Origin: WTJY01 sp045105475
GTDB taxonomy: Bacteria; Chloroflexota; Anaerolineae; Promineifilales; Promineifilaceae
Reading direction: 5' to 3'
Assembly (NCBI GenBank): GCA_045105475.1
Contig: JBGCDP010000151.1
Span: 1-43,629 of the forward strand
Length of the DNA stretch: 43,629 nucleotides
Shown in pieces: positions 15,870 through 24,012 of this stretch. Under the pieces are notes generated by a model. That model made no database searches, was not told the DNA's origin, and saw nothing but the letters and a program-made list of their open reading frames with translations. Position 1 is the first letter of the stretch. Every line of letters begins with the position of its first letter. The position numbers and the translations under genes are program-made.

Positions 15870-15893
15870 TTTCTCTTTTAAGAATTAGGAAAA

Positions 15894-16994
15894 TTAGCGG
15901 ATGGTCTGCTCTGTCGTTTTGTCGAACAGGTGCATGTTGTTCATGTCTACAACAAGATCAACGCTATCGTTAACGCTTGGCGCCATACGAGTGTCGACTG
16001 TTCCAACAAATGAAGCTTTGCCTGTGGTCAAGTACAAATGCAGCTCGTGTCCTAAAAGCTCAATCACATCAATCGTTGCTTTTAGTGGTGCGGCATTAAT
16101 GCTTGGTGGTGCAAATTGTGCTCCATGAATGTGTTCTGGGCGAATACCAAGTGTTACTTGTTTGCCAGCGTAACTTTCATATGCTCCCATGCGATCTGCT
16201 GGAACTGGAAGACGGAAGCTGCCTGTATCAACAATCAGATTACCTTCTTCTTTAACCAGTGTGGCATCGAAGAAGTTCATGCTTGGGCTGCCAATGAAAC
16301 CAGCTACAAAAATATTATTTGGATTTTCGTAGAGATTACGTGGGCTATCGATCTGCATTAGATCTCCGAAGTTAAGAACTGCAATGCGGTCACCCATCGT
16401 CATTGCTTCAACCTGGTCATGTGTTACATAGACGAAGGTTGTTTGCAAACGTTGGTGAAGTTTTGAAATTTCAGCACGAGCGGTAACACGTAGTTTTGCA
16501 TCTAAGTTTGATAGCGGTTCATCCATCAAGAAAACTGCGGGTTCGCGAACGATTGCACGGCCAACAGCCACGCGCTGACGCTGACCACCAGAAAGAGCTT
16601 TTGGACGACGATCAAGCAAATCTTCAAGGCCTAAAATAGCTGCGGCTTCTTTTACTCGTTTGTCAATTTCAGCTTTAGGTGTTTTACGCAATTTAAGACC
16701 AAACGCCATGTTGTCATAAACTGTCATATGAGGATAAAGAGCGTAGGATTGGAAAACCATAGCAATGTCACGATCTTTTGGTGGAACGTCATTTACTTTG
16801 CGATCACCGATCCAGATCTCACCGGCCGAAATTTCTTCAAGGCCTGCAAGCATGCGAAGACTTGTAGATTTTCCACAACCAGACGGACCAACAAAAACAA
16901 CAAATTCTTTGTCGGCGACTTCAAAGCTAAGATCTTTGATGACGACGGTATCGCCGTAGCTCTTCATCACATTTTTATAACTGACACTTGACAT
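15894..16994 (-). CDS. MalK/UgpC-type sugar ABC transporter ATP-binding protein
   Basis: A 366-residue ATPase with Walker A G36-PSGCG-K42-ST, the Q-loop in FQSYALYPHM, LSGGQRQR from L134 and Walker B FLMDEP (D158, E159). A C-terminal OB/TOBE region of about 130 residues is typical of the carbohydrate-uptake CUT1 group (MalK, UgpC, MsmK). No permease or binding protein is encoded nearby. It is probably a shared ATPase serving several sugar importers elsewhere, as MsmK does in other bacteria (inference). It has its own promoter (17072-17100) and terminator, so it is monocistronic. Confidence 0.93.
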   Translation of the reverse strand: MSSVSYKNVMKSYGDTVVIKDLSFEVADKEFVVFVGPSGCGKSTSLRMLAGLEEISAGEIWIGDRKVNDVPPKDRDIAMVFQSYALYPHMTVYDNMAFGLKLRKTPKAEIDKRVKEAAAILGLEDLLDRRPKALSGGQRQRVAVGRAIVREPAVFLMDEPLSNLDAKLRVTARAEISKLHQRLQTTFVYVTHDQVEAMTMGDRIAVLNFGDLMQIDSPRNLYENPNNIFVAGFIGSPSMNFFDATLVKEEGNLIVDTGSFRLPVPADRMGAYESYAGKQVTLGIRPEHIHGAQFAPPSINAAPLKATIDVIELLGHELHLYLTTGKASFVGTVDTRMAPSVNDSVDLVVDMNNMHLFDKTTEQTIR

Positions 16995-17071
16995 GGGTAA
17001 TTGTCTCCTAGTTTCTTCCTAAAATTTTCTTGTTGAGTGTAGCAGGGATATTTTACAGATCAATATTTTGG

Positions 17072-17100
17072 ATATTATCTCTCAAATTAACTCCTGTCAA
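17072..17100 (-). promoter_or_regulatory. Promoter of the MalK-type ATPase gene
   Basis: On the minus strand a perfect TTGACA (17100-17095) is followed after 17 bases by TAATAT (17077-17072). A GATAAT overlapping the -10 would give a shorter spacer. The predicted leader is about 70 bases. Confidence 0.65.
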
Positions 17101-17166
17101 ATTAGATAAAGATCATAAAATTGACGCCTAACCAAGTCCTGCAATATTTGCTTAAATTGTGTTGAA

Positions 17167-18153
17167 TTAAACGATTTGTACGATGGTAAGAACCACTGCT
17201 ATGACGAATAGACCGATTACAGCTATGGCAGCAAACCGATTGGTTTCAATCGCGTGTGAAAATCCATTTGAACCTTTTTGTTCATCTGGGTTTTTTGAAA
17301 TTTCCCCTCTTAAAGCTTTTCTAAAAGTTATCGCGCTGTCGGGCCTTTTGTCTGGATGCATTTCCAATGACCATACAATTGCATCGGAAACCACTTTGGA
17401 TAGTTCAGGATTAATTTCGGCCGGAGCTTTGAGCGCACTTGCGTTTAAAAAACGCTCCTTGGCTGAAGCCGGAGGACTGCCAGTCAACAATGTAAACAAA
17501 GTTGCCCCTAATGCGTAAATGTCTGAGCGTGAATCAGTGCGATCAAATTCACCAGCATATTGCTCCATTGGGGTATATAAAGCGGTCCCCTGCCCTTGAA
17601 TCACCGTGATCGTACGCATATCGTCGGTAACTAGTAGTTTTGCCAACCCAAAGTCGACGAGTTTGATACGGTTGTCGGGGGTAAGTTTGATATTAGCAGG
17701 TTTTAAGTCTCTATGAAGGACAGGTGGATTATGATTATGCAGGTAGGAAAGAGCATCAAGAATTTGGTTTGTCCATTCAAGGGCAACTTTTTCTTCAATG
17801 ACTCGGCTTTCGCTAATCGCTTCTTGCAGAACTTCTTTTAAATCCTTACCTGGGATGTAGTCCATGACAAGATAGTCTCGGCCGTTATCAGAGAAGAAGT
17901 CAGAAACCTTTGGTAAATTGGGATGGTCAAGACGTGCTAAGATACTGGCTTCTTGCAAAAACTGGGCTTGGGCTTGAGTAATAATTTCAGGTGAAGCGTT
18001 TGGGTCTGGCTGAACCTCTTTTATTGCACATAATCGGCCGGGTAAGCGCTTATCCATCGTTTTATAGACAGACCCCATGCCACCTTGGCCAACAATGGCC
18101 GTAATGGTGTAGCGGTTTCGTAAAACAGTTCCGGGTGTTAGAGGTGGCAACAT
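17167..18153 (-). CDS. Ser/Thr protein kinase with C-terminal membrane anchor
   Basis: A 328-residue Hanks-type kinase. Glycine loop G22-Q-G24-GMG27, ATP-binding K45 in AIKEV, catalytic H147-R-D149-LKPAN, D167-F-G169, and a Ser/Thr-rich activation segment before YTPMEQ, the bacterial form of the APE region. The kinase domain ends near residue 275. A short linker and one membrane helix (about 306-328, GLFVIAVVLTIVQIV) end the protein with almost no external domain. The sensing part is therefore missing or lies in the linker. It is divergent from the FHA-winged-helix regulator gene. FHA domains bind phosphothreonine, so the two probably form a signalling pair (inference). Confidence 0.93.
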   Translation of the reverse strand: MLPPLTPGTVLRNRYTITAIVGQGGMGSVYKTMDKRLPGRLCAIKEVQPDPNASPEIITQAQAQFLQEASILARLDHPNLPKVSDFFSDNGRDYLVMDYIPGKDLKEVLQEAISESRVIEEKVALEWTNQILDALSYLHNHNPPVLHRDLKPANIKLTPDNRIKLVDFGLAKLLVTDDMRTITVIQGQGTALYTPMEQYAGEFDRTDSRSDIYALGATLFTLLTGSPPASAKERFLNASALKAPAEINPELSKVVSDAIVWSLEMHPDKRPDSAITFRKALRGEISKNPDEQKGSNGFSHAIETNRFAAIAVIGLFVIAVVLTIVQIV

Positions 18154-18188
18154 AAAAATAAAATAATGGCAAACTGAATTGGGTCAGG

Positions 18189-18216
18189 TTGTCATAAAGA
18201 TGTTCAATAATATAAT
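18189..18216 (+). promoter_or_regulatory. Promoter of the FHA-winged-helix regulator gene
   Basis: TTGTCA (18189-18194), 16-base spacer, perfect TATAAT (18211-18216). The gene starts 73 bases after the -10 element. Confidence 0.68.
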
Positions 18217-18288
18217 TCTACCAGATTTAAAAGCGACAAGGCTTAATTTGGTACAGATAATCAAAAAGGAAATCTGAGGGATAAAAAT

Positions 18289-18933
18289 ATGTCAGGAAAC
18301 CCCGTATTAATCGCAAGAGAAGGTCAGCTTACTGGGCAACGTTGGGTCATTGAGAATGATGAATTTTTGATTGGCCGGGGCGGTGAATGCAATATCGTTC
18401 TTCCAGAGCGACAAGTTTCACGCCATCACGTTCGAATTACCCCAGGGGACAGCGGTGGTTATGTGTTGCATGACTTAGGCAGTAAAAACGGAACCCATAT
18501 CAACGGTAAACGTATTTCTGGCTCTGTCCCACTATCTGATGGCGATACGATTCAAGTCGCTTTGAGCGTTACCCTTATGTTTGTTGGGACTGAAGCAACC
18601 TTGCCATTAACATGGGAAGCCCCCAAGCCTGAAAAACGCTTAATGCTTGAAGAAGAGAAGCGAACTGCGATTGCAAATGGCAAAGAGCTTGATCCGCCTT
18701 TATCACTTGCTCAGTTCAGGCTAATGAAACTGTTATTTGATGCGGATGGATCAGTTGTTGATCGGGATTCAATTATCAATGTTGTTTGGCCAGATACCGA
18801 GGGAATCGGTGTGTCGGAGCAGGCGATTGATGCCCTGATGCGGCGTTTACGCGATCGATTGGTTGAGTTAGACGATCATAATTTTATTGTGACGGTACGT
18901 GGGCACGGTTTTCGTTTAGATAATCCCATGTAG
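18289..18933 (+). CDS. FHA domain-winged helix transcriptional regulator
   Basis: A 214-residue two-domain protein. The FHA domain (about 5-100) has G29-R30, S44-R-H-H47 and S65-K-N67-GTHING, the residues that read phosphothreonine peptides. The C-terminal part (about 130-212) is an OmpR/PhoB-type winged helix: LSLAQFRLMKLLF, then VVDRDSIINVVWP, IDALMRRLRDRL and the wing VTVRGHGFRL. It would bind DNA or RNA polymerase. In place of a phospho-Asp receiver it has an FHA domain, so its activity should be switched by Thr phosphorylation of a partner or of itself. The divergent kinase is the obvious partner. The gene stands alone and ends at a shared terminator. Confidence 0.92.
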   Translation: MSGNPVLIAREGQLTGQRWVIENDEFLIGRGGECNIVLPERQVSRHHVRITPGDSGGYVLHDLGSKNGTHINGKRISGSVPLSDGDTIQVALSVTLMFVGTEATLPLTWEAPKPEKRLMLEEEKRTAIANGKELDPPLSLAQFRLMKLLFDADGSVVDRDSIINVVWPDTEGIGVSEQAIDALMRRLRDRLVELDDHNFIVTVRGHGFRLDNPM

Positions 18934-18967
18934 CTGTTCGAAAAATTCTTTAGACACTTGCAAATAA

Positions 18968-19007
18968 AAAAGCCCCGTGTATTGGTCAACCAAAACACGG
19001 GGCTTTT
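18968..19007. terminator. Bidirectional intrinsic terminator
   Basis: A 13-bp perfect stem (AAAAGCCCCGTGT with its complement at 18995-19007) has a 14-base loop that can add four more pairs (TTGG/CCAA). It has A-runs and T-runs on both sides. It lies between the convergent FHA-regulator and CpXC genes and can serve both. Confidence 0.92.
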
Positions 19008-19024
19008 CGTTTAATAGGCTTGAT

Positions 19025-20344
19025 TTACATTAAGGTTAGCGCTTTTTCTAGGCGCTGGGCTAGTTCAGGATTTTCGGCCGCTGCGCGTTCAATGACTGAG
19101 CCGATCATTTGCTTAATTTCCGGCCGGGCCTCAGCTGGAATTTGATTGATCACTTGCTGCATTTGGTTCTCGTCATCTGTTGCAACCAATGCGTTGATTA
19201 ACCGTACTTCTGGTGGCATCTGATTTTCAGCTTCCGCCATAATCGCAGTATAAAGCGGTTGTAGCTGCTCAATACGTGCCGTGTCCTGCTCTTTTTCGGC
19301 CGCTTGAAGCTGCGCCGCTAAAAATTGCATAAACGGCTCATCGATTTGGTTTAGATTTTGTTGGACAGCTTGAACTGGATCCGGACTGGCCAGCAACGTT
19401 TGTAATGTTTCACCTGCGGCCGCCATCGCTTCTTGCGCCTGTGCTTCCATTTGTTCATAAACAACCAGCAATCGCTCACGAAGCTGGGTTAGCTCTTCAG
19501 CTTCTGTACCTGAGCTGTTCTCAATTCGATCAGTTAGCATTGTGAACAGCTCATAGCGAATCGCTTGATGCCCCATTCGCATAATCGAGTTTTGAACCGG
19601 TTCATTATTATGGTTAGCGGTTAAGTGCTCAAGGAATATCTCGTATGTGAGTCCGCCTTGTTTTTGTACAGCCTGCTGAAATTTACCCACAGCTAGCTGT
19701 TCAGCTTCGATCTTTTTGCCTATTTCAGTTGAAGTTAGTAATCGAGCCTGTAGATTGGTCAGCATAATGAACTGTTTATTTGCTTCAGGGGCTGGATTCT
19801 GTTCAAGCATCTGGAGGTTGGACTGCAGCATGGCAAAAAAAGTTTCATCGATCAGATCTGCTTTTTCTTGGATCTTAGCGATTTGCGCCAGCTTGTCGGC
19901 CGCCGCTAAATCTTGTAGCAGCTGTCCCTGATCCTTTTGGCGATTGATCATTTCAGGTGTGATGCCTTCAGTTCCGTATACCTGCTCCATAAAAGTCGGC
20001 ATGGTCATAATGACCTTGGGCTGAAGTAGGTACGCTTTAAACTGCTCAGGTGGCAAGCTGTCTGTAATCGCTTTCGCCATTTGCCCAATTTGCCGCTCTT
20101 GCTCAGTCATTGACCAGCCGAGCTCCATGGGAACGTGCACAATCAGCATTTCATGGGACGCATCATGGTACATGATGGGTGAAGCCAAACGACTGGTGTT
20201 GCCACACTGTGGACATTGAGCAACATTAAGCGCACCGGCCAGCAACATTTCTTTAAGCTGGGGAGAACGCTCTGCATCAACGAGTTGATGAACTTCGGCC
20301 ATAAAAGGGGTGCCGCATTGCGGACATTGAATCTGAGTTTGCAT
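19025..20344 (-). CDS. CpXC domain protein
   Basis: From ATG 20344 the product is 439 residues and opens MQTQIQCPQCG. The CpXC domain has two CPQC pairs (C7/C10 and C44/C47) that should hold one zinc ion, followed by MLIVHVPMELG, typical of the family. The remaining 340 residues are helical, very rich in Gln, Glu, Ala and Met, and probably form helical hairpins or coiled coils. The function of CpXC proteins is not established. A longer frame starting at 20407 adds a 21-residue hydrophobic-aromatic extension before the zinc domain and has no better ribosome site, so the shorter start is preferred. It may share a transcript with the histidine kinase upstream. Confidence 0.85.
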   Translation of the reverse strand: MQTQIQCPQCGTPFMAEVHQLVDAERSPQLKEMLLAGALNVAQCPQCGNTSRLASPIMYHDASHEMLIVHVPMELGWSMTEQERQIGQMAKAITDSLPPEQFKAYLLQPKVIMTMPTFMEQVYGTEGITPEMINRQKDQGQLLQDLAAADKLAQIAKIQEKADLIDETFFAMLQSNLQMLEQNPAPEANKQFIMLTNLQARLLTSTEIGKKIEAEQLAVGKFQQAVQKQGGLTYEIFLEHLTANHNNEPVQNSIMRMGHQAIRYELFTMLTDRIENSSGTEAEELTQLRERLLVVYEQMEAQAQEAMAAAGETLQTLLASPDPVQAVQQNLNQIDEPFMQFLAAQLQAAEKEQDTARIEQLQPLYTAIMAEAENQMPPEVRLINALVATDDENQMQQVINQIPAEARPEIKQMIGSVIERAAAENPELAQRLEKALTLM

Positions 20345-20448
20345 TAAATTTCTCTGGGTCTGAAAAAATGCCAAGCCAAAACAAATGCCATAGAAGTTGC
20401 TCGGCATTTGTTTTGATTTAGCATTTTAAAATGGGTTAGATTGGATAG

Positions 20449-22053
20449 TTAGCCGTGACGGTTTGGGAGAGAGAATGTAAAGCTTGTGCCAACAGGTCCG
20501 TTTTCTGGGTCTGTATTGCTATGAAACCAAATCCGGCCGCCATGTGCTTCAATAATCGACTTGCTTAAGAATAGACCAAGTCCAGTCCCTTCCGTTTTAC
20601 GGCTAAGGTCGTTATCGAGGCGCGAAAACTTTTGAAAGATGCGATGACGCTGATGATCTGGGATACCGATCCCATGGTCAGTGACTGAAACGGTCACGTA
20701 GCGACCATCATCCTCAATTGTACCACTGATCTGGACAGGGCCACCCTTCGGGGAATATTTAATCGCATTGCTTACTAGGTTATTGAAGACCTGATTGATT
20801 CGGCGCTCATCCGCATGAACTTCAGGAAAGTTATCAGGAAAGTCTTCCGAAAATTCATGAACACTGCTTTGTGCTGAGAACTTTCTTGAACTACGGCGCG
20901 CCAAGCTCTTTAAGCAAATATGCTCATTTAGGTTTAGCGAAAAGGTTCCTGACTGAAGTTTTGAAGCTTCAAGTAAGTTGTCAATGAGGTCGGTTAAAGA
21001 ATCAGCTTCTTCTTCAATGACGGTTAAATACTCATTGCGTGCCTCATCCGTCCATTTTGCATCGGGTCTTTTCAGGGTGCCTGCATAGCCTTTGATAATT
21101 GAAACAGGGGTTTTTAGCTCGTGACTAACCACCGAAATGAACGTTTTTTGAAGCTCTTCTTCTTGGCGATAGCGGGTGAGGTCACGCACATTGGTTATGA
21201 TATTGATTAAGCGGCCGCGAGAATTAAGTAGAGGTGCATAGGTGATGCCTAAACTAATTAAGTCCCCGTTATGTTGTTTGATGTCACCTTCAACATAAAG
21301 ATTGGCTGAACCCGGCATCGGCCAGCCATTTTTTACCGCTTCGCTCAGCTCATGCTCTGTGCGTAAATTGACCCAATTAACAACATCATCATGTTGCCGG
21401 CCGATGACTTCACTCGCTTTCTTGCCTGTAATATTTGACAAGGCGCGATTAAAAACTTGAATCGTGAATTTCGGGTCGAGGATCATTACCCCGTCGGCAC
21501 TATTTTCAAGGATGGCATCAAGTCTACGTTTTTCAGAATTTACCTGTTCATAAAGGCGTGCATTTTTAACAGCGATGGCTGCCTGATCTGCAAAAGATTG
21601 AAGTAGTTTAGGGGCGTCATCTCCAAAGATATATTTTTCATCTTGGAATACATAGATCATCCCTGTCATGATGTCTCCCTGCTGCATGGGCAAAATCAAG
21701 GTCTGATTGATTTCAAGGTTCTTTTTCAGCTCTTTGGTCAAGCTAGAAATCGAATCTTCGATGATGGGCATTACCTCTTGTTCATGGCCTGGATCGTAGC
21801 TGATACCCGTGATTAGGTCGCAGTGGGTATAAAGTAGCTCGCTAGAGATGCCAAGTGCGGCCGCCACCCGGAAAACAGTATCTTCCGGATCCGACAAAAC
21901 GATGAGACCTGCACGGCCGCCTGCAAACTCAACCGATGCCTGTAAGATGACACGCAGAGCATCTGGCAGCTCAAGTTCAGCAGATAAGGCTCGGCTAATT
22001 GCCAGTAGATATTCTCTTTGACGAACACGGATATCGATTAAGCTTTTTGACAT
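20449..22053 (-). CDS. GAF-PAS sensor histidine kinase
   Basis: A 534-residue soluble kinase: N-terminal GAF domain (about 14-168), PAS domain (about 174-290, with ILENSADGVMILD), dimerisation domain with phospho-acceptor H311 in VSHELKTP, and an ATPase domain with N-box NQVFNNLVSNAIKYSP, G1 DHGIGIP and G2 GTGLGLFLSK. No membrane segment is seen, so the signal is probably cytoplasmic. No response regulator is encoded next to it. It is an orphan kinase in this window. The second GAF-type kinase (35946) is a different architecture. Genes on both sides (GT2 and CpXC) give no functional hint. Confidence 0.93.
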   Translation of the reverse strand: MSKSLIDIRVRQREYLLAISRALSAELELPDALRVILQASVEFAGGRAGLIVLSDPEDTVFRVAAALGISSELLYTHCDLITGISYDPGHEQEVMPIIEDSISSLTKELKKNLEINQTLILPMQQGDIMTGMIYVFQDEKYIFGDDAPKLLQSFADQAAIAVKNARLYEQVNSEKRRLDAILENSADGVMILDPKFTIQVFNRALSNITGKKASEVIGRQHDDVVNWVNLRTEHELSEAVKNGWPMPGSANLYVEGDIKQHNGDLISLGITYAPLLNSRGRLINIITNVRDLTRYRQEEELQKTFISVVSHELKTPVSIIKGYAGTLKRPDAKWTDEARNEYLTVIEEEADSLTDLIDNLLEASKLQSGTFSLNLNEHICLKSLARRSSRKFSAQSSVHEFSEDFPDNFPEVHADERRINQVFNNLVSNAIKYSPKGGPVQISGTIEDDGRYVTVSVTDHGIGIPDHQRHRIFQKFSRLDNDLSRKTEGTGLGLFLSKSIIEAHGGRIWFHSNTDPENGPVGTSFTFSLPNRHG

Positions 22054-22170
22054 TGGTCAGAGTTTAGCTCGATTTACATAAGACAGCTGTTTAATTACTG
22101 TAGGATTTTTGTTAGCTTTTTAAATAGATGCGTTTATTTACCCACAATTATACAAGTTCTAGTTATATTT

Positions 22171-23163
22171 TTAATATCCGGCTGGTCTTAATCCTGAGCA
22201 AACCACTTGCCAATAGGCCTGAATTCTCTGTTTGCGTAAATCACGGCGATGACCAAAGAGCCACTTGCTCCCTTCAATTAAAATTTGACTCACGAAATTT
22301 GCGAGCAACACCATTCGAATCAGCCCAGAGGCTACTATGCCATGGTACTTCCGGAAATAGCGCAACTTGGCTCGATTAAAGTTAATGTGTCGTCGAGTTG
22401 AAGCTTGATCTGAGCTGGCACCTAAATGGTGGATTACTTTCGCTTCAGGCAGCCATATTATCTTAAAACCAGCCTCTTTCACACGCCTGCACCAATCAAG
22501 CTCTTCAGAGTACATGAAGTACCCTTCGTCTAAGCCGCCGACGGTTTGCACGGCTTCACGACTGGCAAACATTGAAGCACCCATTACCCAGTCAGCTTCA
22601 CACGGCCGATCATCTGGCTTGTCTCGCATGAAATATCGATCTAAAAGAGATTTTGGCGCTAAGGGTTCAAGCCAAGTACTTTCAAAGAGCCCTGTCATGA
22701 TCGTTGGAAAGCGGCGTCGTGATGATTGAATTTTACCGTCAGGATATTGCAGCCATGAGCCGATTAGGCCTAGCTGCGGATTAGACTCGACTTCGTGTAG
22801 CATGACTTGCAGGGCATCCTCGATGATTTCGGTGTCAGGGTTGAGTAGATATATGTTTCGGCCGACAGCGGCTTGAATACCGATATTATTCCCGGCTGGG
22901 AAACCTACATTTTGTTGCATATCAAAAAGTTCAACTTGTGGAAACTTCTGACGCACCATCGCACAGGTTGCATCCGCTGACCCGCTATCAACGACGATAA
23001 CTTGTAGGCCTAATTCATTTGCATTGGAATAAATCGATTGAAGGCATTTTTCGAGCAGCTGGCTCACATTCCAGCTCACTATAATAATCGAAATATCGAT
23101 TGCAGGATCTAGCGGCTTAGGCCGAACATCCTCACCATTACTGAATCTGGCCATAAATCTCAT
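22171..23163 (-). CDS. Glycosyltransferase family 2
   Basis: A family 2 (GT-A fold) transferase of about 330 residues. The N-terminus has DISIIIVSWNVSQLLEKCL, the nucleotide-binding strand. Then come VVDSGSADAT and LLNPDTEII, where the Asp residues hold the metal and nucleotide-sugar, and WVMGASMFASREA with DEGYFMYSEELDWCRR, the acceptor/catalytic region. This form is common in rhamnosyltransferases and other O-chain or exopolysaccharide enzymes. Two ATGs, at 23163 and 23154, are possible; both overlap the TatD stop by under 30 bases, implying coupling. GDP-mannose dehydratase and phosphohexomutase genes nearby fit surface polysaccharide synthesis. Confidence 0.88.
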   Translation of the reverse strand: MRFMARFSNGEDVRPKPLDPAIDISIIIVSWNVSQLLEKCLQSIYSNANELGLQVIVVDSGSADATCAMVRQKFPQVELFDMQQNVGFPAGNNIGIQAAVGRNIYLLNPDTEIIEDALQVMLHEVESNPQLGLIGSWLQYPDGKIQSSRRRFPTIMTGLFESTWLEPLAPKSLLDRYFMRDKPDDRPCEADWVMGASMFASREAVQTVGGLDEGYFMYSEELDWCRRVKEAGFKIIWLPEAKVIHHLGASSDQASTRRHINFNRAKLRYFRKYHGIVASGLIRMVLLANFVSQILIEGSKWLFGHRRDLRKQRIQAYWQVVCSGLRPAGY

Positions 23164-23935
23164 CACGGCCGAAAAGGCATGCGGAATTTTCAGTCGTGAT
23201 CCCTCTAAAAATCTCTGGGGAAACCCCACGTAGTTCAGCTATGAAATCAGAAATGTAATTGACATAGGCTGGCTCATTTCGCTTACCGCGTCGTGCTTGA
23301 GGCGCCAAAAACGGTGCATCTGTTTCAACTAAAATGCGATCAAGCGGCATATCTTTTATGATTTGACGGAGCCAGTCATTCTTTTTATAAGTAACAGGGC
23401 CAGTGAATCCCAAGAAATAGCCCATTTCGATGGCGCGCCAAGCGGTTTCTTCTGAATCAAGAAAAGAGTGCATGACACCTGGTTTTTCAATATCGGCAAT
23501 CGAAGACTTCCCAAGAATATCGAGTACGTCTTGGCCTGCATCACGATTGTGAATAATCACGGGTAGGGCCAAATCAAGGGCGAGTTCAAGCTGATCTGCA
23601 AACGCTTGATGTTGAACTTCTTTTGGCACTTTGTCCCAATAATAATCGAGGCCAATTTCACCAATGGCGACTACTGAAGGATGTTCGGCAAAATCTTCTA
23701 TTTGATACAGCCAATCTTTTGGAAGGTCGGCCGTTGAGTTTGGGTGGATACCGACGGCGGTATAGATGACCCCTTCATAACGATCAGCTAAATCGAAAAT
23801 CGTAGGGATTTTCTCTAGATCAACGGCCGGGATAATCATATGCGTCACGCCCGAATCGAGCGCCCGCTGAATCATCTCGTCACGATCTTCGTCAAAACGG
23901 TCAAAGTCTAGGTGGCAGTGTGTGTCTACAAGCAT
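23138..23935 (-). CDS. tatD: TatD family metal-dependent deoxyribonuclease
   Basis: From ATG 23935 (MLVDTHCHLDF) the protein has 265 residues, the normal TatD length. Metal ligands are seen as H6-C-H8, Glu in GEIGLDYYW, His in IIHNRDA, His in GVMHSF and Asp in VETDAPFLAP. TatD enzymes are 3'-5' DNA/RNA exonucleases with roles in repair. An upstream ATG seven codons earlier lies inside the terminator hairpin of the preceding gene and is rejected. The chosen ATG directly follows the terminator U-tract and has no ribosome site. This is unusual and suggests leaderless or read-through expression. It overlaps the glycosyltransferase gene at its 3' end. Confidence 0.92.
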   Translation of the reverse strand: MLVDTHCHLDFDRFDEDRDEMIQRALDSGVTHMIIPAVDLEKIPTIFDLADRYEGVIYTAVGIHPNSTADLPKDWLYQIEDFAEHPSVVAIGEIGLDYYWDKVPKEVQHQAFADQLELALDLALPVIIHNRDAGQDVLDILGKSSIADIEKPGVMHSFLDSEETAWRAIEMGYFLGFTGPVTYKKNDWLRQIIKDMPLDRILVETDAPFLAPQARRGKRNEPAYVNYISDFIAELRGVSPEIFRGITTENSACLFGRDEIYGQIQ

Positions 23936-23977
23936 AAAAAAAGAGCTAGGCTTCATATATTTGAAGCCTAGCTCTTT
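23936..23977 (-). terminator. Intrinsic terminator after the phosphohexomutase gene
   Basis: A 16-bp perfect stem (23940-23955 with 23962-23977) and a 6-base loop, followed on the minus strand by a run of U. The run ends directly at the TatD ATG. It lies 35 bases after the mutase stop. Confidence 0.92.
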
Positions 23978-24012
23978 ATTATCTGAGTTGGGTTGCGATT
24001 ATGCCAATCTGC

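Noticed and set aside
23936..23956. Start of tatD at 23956
   Set aside because: That ATG lies within the terminator stem-loop, and the family N-terminus begins at MLVDTHCH.
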